A stretch of DNA of 9,746 nucleotides from Colivicinus sp963607765. Lineage in GTDB: Bacteria; Bacillota_I; Bacilli_A; Erysipelotrichales; Erysipelotrichaceae. Below are positions 1 to 4,956 of this stretch, piece by piece. The position numbers were made by a program, and so were the translations under genes. The stretch covers positions 1-9,746 of the forward strand of contig CAVDDT010000051.1 in the NCBI GenBank assembly GCA_963607765.1, given 5' to 3'. The notes beneath the pieces were generated by a model. That model made no database searches and was not told where the DNA came from. It was given only the letters and a program-made list of their open reading frames with translations. Each line of letters begins with the position of its first letter. The stretch's first letter is position 1.

Positions 1-85
1 ATAACCCATGTTTTTCCAACTTGTCTAGTTCCATCAAGCAATAAGGTTTTTTTATATATTAAGAATTTCAATGCGTCAGTATGAT

Positions 86-117
86 AACACCATTATAAGG
101 TAGCGTATGGCGGTGTT
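86..117 (+). terminator. Possible weak hairpin/terminator
   Basis: AACACC (86-91) can pair with GGTGTT (112-117), and the internal CCAT/ATGG (90-93 with 107-110) offers an alternative pairing. A short TTTT follows the right arm. No gene on the plus strand ends here, so the role is uncertain. The surrounding stretch 1-161 holds no gene I can support. Confidence 0.2.
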
Positions 118-161
118 TTAATGAAACATTATTAAAAGAGTTTTTGTTTTGTGATGTATTT

Positions 162-356
162 CTATTGATTATTGTTATGTTGTTTATTGTTATCTTTTCT
201 ATACATATAGTTAAGACAGAAAGGACATAATATTTTATCTATATCTGATACTGGAGCTAAGTTTCTAATTGTTTCTAGAGTTTTAAGTGAAACCAGTTCC
301 TCGTATCCACATGTCTCGCACTTCATCAATACATCTACTTCTGTATTCTCTATCAT
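162..356 (-). CDS. Small zinc-ribbon-like hypothetical protein (64 aa)
   Basis: I do not recognise the family. The visible feature is a pair of CxxC knuckles, C13-x2-C16-G and C44-P-F-C47, spaced like a small zinc ribbon. The C-terminal tail is rich in Asn/Gln/Lys. The SD is poor (AGAAAG about 7 nt before the ATG at 356), and an internal ATG at residue 11, just before the first knuckle, is an alternative start. In another frame directly upstream (minus strand, about 486 to 357) lies an open stretch without a start codon that encodes a Lys-Cys-Lys-Cys-Gly-Gly motif. The ORF may therefore be the 3' part of a frameshifted two-knuckle gene. No function is assigned. It could also be a non-expressed remnant. 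Confidence 0.35.
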   Translation of the reverse strand: MIENTEVDVLMKCETCGYEELVSLKTLETIRNLAPVSDIDKILCPFCLNYMYRKDNNKQHNNNQ

Positions 357-482
357 TCGTTATTCTTTCTAGTGGGTTATAAGTATAAACAAATTCAAAG
401 ATGCCGCCACATTTACATTTAAATATATCTCTATTATAAGTATCGGCAATTTGAGTTCTAAACTTTAATTTATCAAGTTGGA

Positions 483-513
483 AAAGTCAATATTAAATTG
501 TAGGTTTGACTTT
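483..513 (-). terminator. Possible terminator downstream of the 60-aa ORF
   Basis: A perfect 8-bp inverted repeat AAAGTCAA/TTGACTTT with a 15-nt loop lies just after the stop of the 60-aa minus-strand ORF. On that strand the right arm ends in a run of four T. The stem is AT-rich and the loop long, so this is only a weak terminator candidate. Confidence 0.3.
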
Positions 514-516
514 AGG

Positions 517-699
517 CTAGCAACATGAGTTTCCTGCTTTTTTAATATCCTTTGTTGTCAAATCCTTAGTGAACTTAGTTTGTCCAATATCGGATTGTTT
601 CAATTTATTTTTTGATTCTGGTATATTTCCGACTCTAACGCCATTATGATAAGTCTGAACAACATTATTCTTTATATGATATTTTTCTAGTAAGTTCAT
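517..699 (-). CDS. Small hypothetical protein (60 aa) with C-terminal Cys-Cys
   Basis: This is an unrecognised small, Lys/Asn-rich, hydrophilic protein with no membrane segment or signal peptide. Its only cysteines are the last two residues, in a terminal GNSCC. An SD-like GAGGAT lies about 11 nt before the ATG at 699, which supports translation. A hairpin follows the stop. It is transcribed away from the transporter gene starting at 808. The terminal Cys pair could be a metal or redox site, a modification site, or simply the end of a degenerate gene. Nothing nearby resembles a RiPP-modifying enzyme. Expression is plausible but unproven. Confidence 0.4.
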   Translation of the reverse strand: MNLLEKYHIKNNVVQTYHNGVRVGNIPESKNKLKQSDIGQTKFTKDLTTKDIKKAGNSCC

Positions 700-803
700 T
701 CCATGACAATATCCTCAAGAAAACACGAGTATTAAATTAATCCTAAATAATGGACTATTTTTAATGTTTCTAAATTTGTAACTTGTTTCATTGAAAATGA
801 TAT

Positions 804-809
804 TATAAT
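804..809 (+). promoter_or_regulatory. Consensus -10 box (TATAAT) at the start of the transporter gene
   Basis: A perfect TATAAT overlaps the first ATG (808) of the transporter frame. Transcription from it would start at about 816, next to the in-frame ATG at 817. No SD precedes either ATG. The -35 region is weak (TTGTTT at 784-789 is too close, and CTTGTT at 782-787 gives a 16-nt spacer). Confidence 0.45.
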
Positions 810-2532
810 GATTTATATGCTAAAAGATGGCTTCTTTGTTAAAAGAAGGTACCGCAAAATATTAACCGCATGTTATGCTGGCTATTTATTAAATATATTA
901 GGTCTATTATTGGACGGCATAGTAGCGGGTGCTTTTTTGGGTGAAGATGCCATAAGTGCGGTTGCGGTTGTTGCGCCACTATATATGTTAAGTTGTTTTG
1001 TAGGGAGTTTAATTGCTTCTGGTTCTGGAACAGTTTATTCTCGCGAGATGGGGAAATTTAATAAACACAACGCCGATACAATTTTCTCTCAAGGATTAAT
1101 AATATCGTTAATACTAAGCGTTATAACTTGCACTATTGTTTCTTTAGCAAGACCATTATTTATTTCGTTTTATGATTTAACTGGAAATATTTTAATTTAT
1201 GCAAACGATTATTATTCTAGATATGCATTTATCTTATTAGTATATCCGCTATATTGGTATTTATATGCAATGGTACAAAATGATGGTAATCAAAAATTAT
1301 GCGCTATATCAGATACAGTGTTTTTAATAGCTCATGTTGTTGGTTCGATTGTTGGAATTAAACTTGGCGGTATAAAAGGTTTAGCTACTGCAACAATTAT
1401 CGCTCATATCATAAATGCTGCAGTACTTGCATTGCACTTCTTTTCAAAAAAGAATTCCTTACATTTTATTTGGAACTTTAATTTTGGTTTTGTTAAAGAA
1501 GTGGTAAGTTTAGGATCATCTACAGCATTAACATCAGCTTGTGATTCACTTGTAGATATTTTGATGAATAAAATAATTGTTACATATGTTGGCGAAACAT
1601 ATTTATCTTCATATGCTATTACCAATTTAATGATGTCTTGGAACGATTCTTTCTCTGCATTAGGTGAATCTATTACACCTTTTATTGGTGTTTATAGAGG
1701 CGAAAGAAATTCAGATTCTGTAAGAAAAATGGCAAAAACTGCCTTAAAAGACGCTGTTTTAATAGGTTTTTTATCATCGTGCCTATTTGTTGGGCTATCT
1801 AAACATATTCCTTATGTTTATAGCATTAAATCTGAGGAAAGTTATATAGCTTCGGTTCATACGTGTTTAATAGTTGGTTCATCATTAATATCTTATTCAA
1901 TTGGTTATTGTTTAAGAATGTATTATTCAATCATAGAAAAACCAATATATTCTATTATATTTGGTATAAATGTTTCTTTAACATTCCCATTATTATTAGG
2001 ATTTATTTTAGCAAGAACCGTGGGCATGGATGGAGTATCGCTTGCCATAGCAATCAGCTCCGTTTTGGCGTTAGCTTTAACCGAATTAGTAATAGCAATT
2101 AAAGAAGGAAGATCGGCTGTACCGTTTGCGATTGATAAGACTGAATATAAATCATTTTCTAAAGATGTTGAATTAAAGAATGACGATGCAATTGAAGAAC
2201 TAATTGCTTCAGCAAATAAAGAATTATTAACATATGGTTTAGAACAGGATGTAATTGTTCGTGTTAATAACATTGTGAAGCATTCGTTAATTATTCTTAA
2301 AGAATATAACAAAAACAAAACCATTACTTCTGAATGTTCATATATGATATCTGATCAAGAAATAAAAATAGTAATAAGAGATGATGGTGAAATTGTTGAT
2401 CTTACAAGTTTAGATGAACTTGGCAGAAAGATTGATGAATTAAGTTATAAAGAATTATTAGGAAGTGATGGTCAAAAGATGAATCTTATGACTACCGCTT
2501 ACAATCGCAATAGCTTCATTATTGCCAAATAA
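808..2532 (+). CDS. MATE-family efflux transporter with C-terminal RsbW/HATPase-like domain
   Basis: This is a predicted integral membrane cation- or drug-coupled exporter of the MATE/MOP superfamily. Residues about 15-432 form repeated hydrophobic helices with the MATE-like start (LLNILGLLLDGIVAGAFLG, 27-45) and a second-half repeat beginning near 226. Beyond the last helix (about 410-431), residues about 455-574 are soluble and resemble a GHKL/HATPase_c anti-sigma-type ATP-binding fold: an N-box-like VNNIVKH (486-492), an IRDDG motif (523-527), and a terminal N567 followed by a beta-strand-like end. The substrate cannot be told. The first ATG overlaps a perfect -10 box and lacks an SD, so initiation at residue 4 (817) on a leaderless mRNA is equally likely. 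The gene converges on the decarboxylase gene and shares a terminator with it. Family assignment is good; ATP binding by the tail is inference. Confidence 0.85.
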   Translation: MIYMLKDGFFVKRRYRKILTACYAGYLLNILGLLLDGIVAGAFLGEDAISAVAVVAPLYMLSCFVGSLIASGSGTVYSREMGKFNKHNADTIFSQGLIISLILSVITCTIVSLARPLFISFYDLTGNILIYANDYYSRYAFILLVYPLYWYLYAMVQNDGNQKLCAISDTVFLIAHVVGSIVGIKLGGIKGLATATIIAHIINAAVLALHFFSKKNSLHFIWNFNFGFVKEVVSLGSSTALTSACDSLVDILMNKIIVTYVGETYLSSYAITNLMMSWNDSFSALGESITPFIGVYRGERNSDSVRKMAKTALKDAVLIGFLSSCLFVGLSKHIPYVYSIKSEESYIASVHTCLIVGSSLISYSIGYCLRMYYSIIEKPIYSIIFGINVSLTFPLLLGFILARTVGMDGVSLAIAISSVLALALTELVIAIKEGRSAVPFAIDKTEYKSFSKDVELKNDDAIEELIASANKELLTYGLEQDVIVRVNNIVKHSLIILKEYNKNKTITSECSYMISDQEIKIVIRDDGEIVDLTSLDELGRKIDELSYKELLGSDGQKMNLMTTAYNRNSFIIAK

Positions 2533-2567
2533 AAAGCGAAGATTAATTCCTCGCTTTTAATTTGGCA
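2523..2567. terminator. Bidirectional terminator shared by convergent genes
   Basis: Arms 2523-2539 and 2551-2567 form a 17-bp stem with one mismatch and an 11-nt loop, with A/T tracts inside the stem (AAAAGCGA/TCGCTTTT). The left arm contains the last codons and stop of the transporter. The right arm lies entirely within the last codons of the decarboxylase gene. It can therefore stop transcription from both sides across a 10-bp intergenic gap. Confidence 0.75.
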
Positions 2568-3694
2568 TAATTTTCACCCATCAACAAATGCTTGTTTGGT
2601 GTGCACAATAATTCGAATTCAATATTTTTTTCAAACAACATAACGATGTCGCTTCCTCCAAACAAGAAGTATCCCATAGGGTCTCCTTTGTTAACTTTTG
2701 TACCAACTTTGATATTTTCTTCGAAGTTACATGAACATATCTGTGACATGCCAATCGGAAGACAAGCAACTAGTCCATATGGTGTTTGCATAACAACACA
2801 ATCTCTAGTTTCTACCATTTGCCAATTTGCATCTGAACAATCGAAAGCATATAAATTGAGTTCTTGGTCGTAATATATATTACCGCCAGCCGCATTACTA
2901 GCTTTAATTTTTGATAGTTCTAGAATTGTTCCTTCAACTGGAAAATGATAACGATGATAATCATTTACGTTAAGGAATGTATGTGTTAGTGTGCCCCCAT
3001 TGAATCTTCCTTTAAAATTTGAATCTTTATCAAGTAGATCATCTACTTTGTATACTTGATGACCTTTAATTAAAACACTACCGCAGTCAACATAACCGTT
3101 ATCTAATATTTTGAATGTATCAAATGGTTCCGAATCGGCAGGAGAAACAAGTTCGGCATTACCGATTGGTCTAACATCTGGTGAAATTAATTTTCTTGAG
3201 AAGAATTCATTGTATGTTTTATAAATGTTTTCTTTTGGATACCAACCTTCATTCATACCAAACGCATTATCTTGAAATTGTAGTTTGAAATATTCATCAT
3301 TCCACGATTCAGGGGTAGATAAGAAATCTCCCCATGCATTTGAAAAATCTTTAATCCAACTTGCGATTGGTTCATGATACTCAAGTGTTGGTAAATAATA
3401 ATTATATTGTTTTAATTCATCTAATTGTTGGCCAAATATAAACCAAAAGAAATTTATTGATTGATTAATATTTATAAATAACGATGGGAACTTTGCTTTC
3501 TTTAAAACATTCCATGGTAAGCATTTACAAGCCCAATCAAGAAAATCATACAATTCTTCTAAAGATTGTACAGGATTTGTGTCTGAATTTGGATTAATTG
3601 TTTTGGCTTTATCAATAGCTTTTTGCATCAATGATTTTAATTCATCATCTTGCATATATGCTATGAATTGTTCGGTTGTGGGTTCGTGCCTCAT
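2543..3694 (-). CDS. Phosphatidylserine decarboxylase-superfamily enzyme, PsiD-like (pyruvoyl-dependent)
   Basis: The C-terminal half has the signatures of self-processing pyruvoyl decarboxylases: YNEFFSRKL (161-169), SPADS (184-188), the DYHRYHFP block (245-252) with the Asp/His pair, and FGGS (345-348). Ser348 is the expected cleavage site that becomes the pyruvoyl group, leaving a short alpha chain. The N-terminal part (about 75-155, with WGDFLSTPES and a later GWYP) resembles the PsiD-like domain found before the catalytic domain in a subset of the family that includes fungal tryptophan decarboxylase. At 383 aa it is longer than the short bacterial Psd. The substrate could be phosphatidylserine or a free amino acid and cannot be decided from sequence. 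Its ATG overlaps the stop of the upstream membrane-protein gene (ATGA), so translation is probably coupled. Superfamily is confident; substrate is open. Confidence 0.85.
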   Translation of the reverse strand: MRHEPTTEQFIAYMQDDELKSLMQKAIDKAKTINPNSDTNPVQSLEELYDFLDWACKCLPWNVLKKAKFPSLFININQSINFFWFIFGQQLDELKQYNYYLPTLEYHEPIASWIKDFSNAWGDFLSTPESWNDEYFKLQFQDNAFGMNEGWYPKENIYKTYNEFFSRKLISPDVRPIGNAELVSPADSEPFDTFKILDNGYVDCGSVLIKGHQVYKVDDLLDKDSNFKGRFNGGTLTHTFLNVNDYHRYHFPVEGTILELSKIKASNAAGGNIYYDQELNLYAFDCSDANWQMVETRDCVVMQTPYGLVACLPIGMSQICSCNFEENIKVGTKVNKGDPMGYFLFGGSDIVMLFEKNIEFELLCTPNKHLLMGENYAKLKARN

Positions 3695-3939
3695 TGTTTT
3701 TTAATTTTAATTAATATTGCCTTTAAATTCATAAAAGTATAAGCGCTTATAATACATAATACCAATATACAAAATATGAAGGGTGTACCAACATAGTGCT
3801 GTTTGTAAGTTGTTACTGCTAACAAGACTGTTAATACTAGTGAAACAGCAGTAAATGTTAACAACTTGTTCATAGAGAAGTTTTTGGCTGCATTTTCACA
3901 ATAATTTGCAATATCTAGCTTATATTTAGGTTTTTTCAT
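3691..3939 (-). CDS. Small two-helix membrane protein (82 aa)
   Basis: This unrecognised small protein has a basic N-terminus and two predicted transmembrane helices, about residues 26-45 and 51-70, followed by a Lys-rich cytoplasmic end. That suggests an in-out-in hairpin with both termini inside. It is the first gene of a two-gene minus-strand operon, and its TGA overlaps the decarboxylase ATG by four bases. The gene could anchor or assist the decarboxylase, but this is inferred from coupling only. No SD is visible. A perfect TATAAT ends 6 nt before the ATG at 3939, which suggests a leaderless transcript. It is divergent from the RpiR-family gene, with a GTTAC palindrome between them. Confidence 0.7.
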   Translation of the reverse strand: MKKPKYKLDIANYCENAAKNFSMNKLLTFTAVSLVLTVLLAVTTYKQHYVGTPFIFCILVLCIISAYTFMNLKAILIKIKKQ

Positions 3940-3945
3940 AATTTC

Positions 3946-3951
3946 ATTATA
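3946..3951 (-). promoter_or_regulatory. Consensus -10 box for the membrane protein/decarboxylase operon
   Basis: On the minus strand TATAAT occupies 3951-3946. With usual -10 to start spacing, transcription would begin at about 3939, the A of the ATG itself. No SD fits in the 6 nt between. The -35 region is only a T-run around 3969-3974. Confidence 0.5.
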
Positions 3952-3979
3952 AAGTATAAAGTAGTATTAAAAAAAGCGA

Positions 3980-4002
3980 TTTGTTACAATTATAGTAACA
4001 AA
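3980..4002. promoter_or_regulatory. GTTAC palindrome, probable RpiR-family operator
   Basis: TTTGTTAC and GTAACAAA form perfect 8-bp arms around a 7-nt centre. The site covers a plausible -10 (TATAGT, 3991-3996) of the regulator gene, so binding would repress it. It lies about 40-63 bp upstream of the predicted start of the divergent membrane-protein operon, where it could also act. The same half-site recurs before aguA. Operator identity is inferred from repetition and position. Confidence 0.6.
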
Positions 4003-4022
4003 AAGTAATAGAGGGAAAATAT

Positions 4023-4781
4023 ATGAACTTTTATGAGCAGACTTCAAATGCAATGAACAAATTAAGTCAGAATGAGCAAACCATTATGACTTATGTGATA
4101 AAAAACATGCACGCTGTTAAAAAAATGTCTATTAGAGATTTGGCAAATGCCTGTTTTGTTTCTACAACAACTATTTTTAGATTTGTTAAAAAATTAGGCT
4201 ATGAAGGTTATTCTGAGTTCATAAACGCAATTACTAAGGCTGAGGCAGATACTAGGAAGATTCATATTCCTTCAATTGTTGGAGATGATAATTATAGGGA
4301 TTCTTACTTGAAAAACATTATTGAAGCTGTTAAGGTCATAACTGATGAGAAAATAGATAAATTTAAGACTATTATGGCTAAAAATCCTGATATTTATATT
4401 ATTGCCGAGGGTTTAAGTAGAGAAATAGGCCATTACTTCACTAGACTTCTTACTACAAGTGGTTATAATGTTATTTTTCCAACTGAAAGTTATGAAAAAA
4501 ACATGGTTTTAAGAAGAATTAAGAAAGATGATGTTTTATTGGTTCTTTCTTATACCGGGGATAATATTAGCGTTATAAACGAGATAGAGAAGATATTTGC
4601 GGTTGCTACACCTACAATTATTTCTTTTACTAGAGCTGATAATAACGCTGTTCAAAACATGTCAGATCTTAATTTCTATGTATTTGCGGATGAAATTAAT
4701 TACGAAGGTATAGATTGTACATCTAGAATCGGCATGATTGCCATCATGGAAACACTACTATATAAGAGATTGACTAAATAG
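4023..4781 (+). CDS. RpiR/MurR-family transcriptional regulator
   Basis: This DNA-binding regulator has the RpiR layout. An N-terminal helix-turn-helix domain (about 1-77) carries the recognition region SIRDLANACFVSTTTIFRF (36-54), and a C-terminal SIS ligand-binding domain spans about 105-245. The SIS phosphosugar loop is only partly kept: the usual GxGxS reads A128-E-G130-L-S132, and the second SxSGxT-type loop reads S176-Y-T-G179-D-N. The effector may therefore differ from the usual sugar phosphates. An SD (GAGGG, 4011-4015) sits 7 nt before the ATG. The gene lies immediately upstream of the agmatine operon in the same direction, separated by a strong terminator, and is flanked by GTTAC repeats. 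It is the obvious candidate controller of aguA-arcC, where the characterised Enterococcus and Streptococcus operons use a LuxR-type AguR. Family is certain; target is inferred. Confidence 0.88.
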   Translation: MNFYEQTSNAMNKLSQNEQTIMTYVIKNMHAVKKMSIRDLANACFVSTTTIFRFVKKLGYEGYSEFINAITKAEADTRKIHIPSIVGDDNYRDSYLKNIIEAVKVITDEKIDKFKTIMAKNPDIYIIAEGLSREIGHYFTRLLTTSGYNVIFPTESYEKNMVLRRIKKDDVLLVLSYTGDNISVINEIEKIFAVATPTIISFTRADNNAVQNMSDLNFYVFADEINYEGIDCTSRIGMIAIMETLLYKRLTK

Positions 4782-4799
4782 TGTTACATAAATGTAACA
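4782..4799. promoter_or_regulatory. Second GTTAC palindrome (putative operator)
   Basis: TGTTACAT and ATGTAACA are perfect 8-bp arms separated by AA, starting on the base after the regulator's stop codon. This is the same half-site as at 3980-4002 but with a shorter spacer. It lacks a U-run and lies upstream of the real terminator, so a protein-binding site is favoured over a terminator. Confidence 0.5.
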
Positions 4800-4810
4800 A
4801 ATAACTAAAG

Positions 4811-4825
4811 TGTTACACCGTTACA
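4811..4825 (+). promoter_or_regulatory. Direct GTTACA repeat (putative operator half-sites)
   Basis: GTTACA occurs twice in tandem, 8 bp apart (4812-4817 and 4820-4825), immediately before the terminator stem. With the TATAAT at 4869-4874 as the aguA -10 box, these would sit about 55-70 bp upstream of the start, a typical activator position. The function is inferred. Confidence 0.4.
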
Positions 4826-4857
4826 AAACCACCTATATCACTAAAATAGGTGGTTTT
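4825..4857 (+). terminator. Rho-independent terminator after the regulator gene
   Basis: AAAACCACCTAT (4825-4836) pairs perfectly with ATAGGTGGTTTT (4846-4857) around a 9-nt loop, and the T-run continues to 4859. It should isolate the aguA operon from readthrough out of the regulator gene. Confidence 0.88.
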
Positions 4858-4868
4858 TTAATATAAAA

Positions 4869-4874
4869 TATAAT
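4869..4874 (+). promoter_or_regulatory. Candidate -10 box of the agmatine operon
   Basis: A perfect TATAAT lies 12 nt after the terminator stem. Its -35 position (about 4846-4851) falls inside the terminator arm and matches the consensus poorly, so an activator-dependent promoter would fit. The background here is very AT-rich, so other -10 choices remain possible. Confidence 0.4.
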
Positions 4875-4887
4875 TAATAAAATAAAA

Positions 4888-4930
4888 GTGTTTCTGTAAC
4901 CGTTTACAGACGTTACAAATTACGAAACAC
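4888..4930. repeat. Inverted repeat enclosing the cre site
   Basis: GTGTTTC (4888-4894) and GAAACAC (4924-4930) are perfect inverted copies that bracket the cre-like site and the last GTTACA (4912-4917). The segment may be a compound operator, or a hairpin in the 5' leader just before the AGGAGG at 4941. Confidence 0.4.
4895..4908. promoter_or_regulatory. cre-like site (CcpA catabolite repression)
   Basis: TGTAACCGTTTACA fits the Gram-positive cre consensus TGWAANCGNTNWCA at every position and is near-palindromic. It lies between the candidate -10 box and the aguA SD, about 15-28 bp downstream of the predicted start, a roadblock position. Carbon catabolite repression of agmatine deiminase operons is known in lactic acid bacteria. 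It also contains one GTAAC half-site (4896-4900), so CcpA and the RpiR-family protein could compete. Confidence 0.65.
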
Positions 4931-4956
4931 GCCAAATAATAGGAGGAAAATTAATT

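Noticed and set aside
1..34. Minus-strand ATG (34-32) opening a frame that leaves the window (MELDKLEKHGL)
   Set aside because: Only 11 codons are visible, there is no SD, and nothing is recognisable, so it cannot be supported as a gene.
12..485. 12-nt inverted repeat CAAGTTGGAAAA (474-485) against its complement at 12-23
   Set aside because: It is a single short match in AT-rich DNA without flanking structure or target duplication, so it does not support a mobile element.
1404..2324. Overlapping minus- and plus-frame ORFs inside the transporter gene
   Set aside because: They are shadows of a well-supported long coding frame, with no SD and no recognisable domains.
4782..4799. Palindrome after the regulator stop as a terminator
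   Set aside because: It has an AA spacer too short for a stable hairpin loop and no U-run, and a clear terminator follows at 4825-4857. A protein-binding site fits better.
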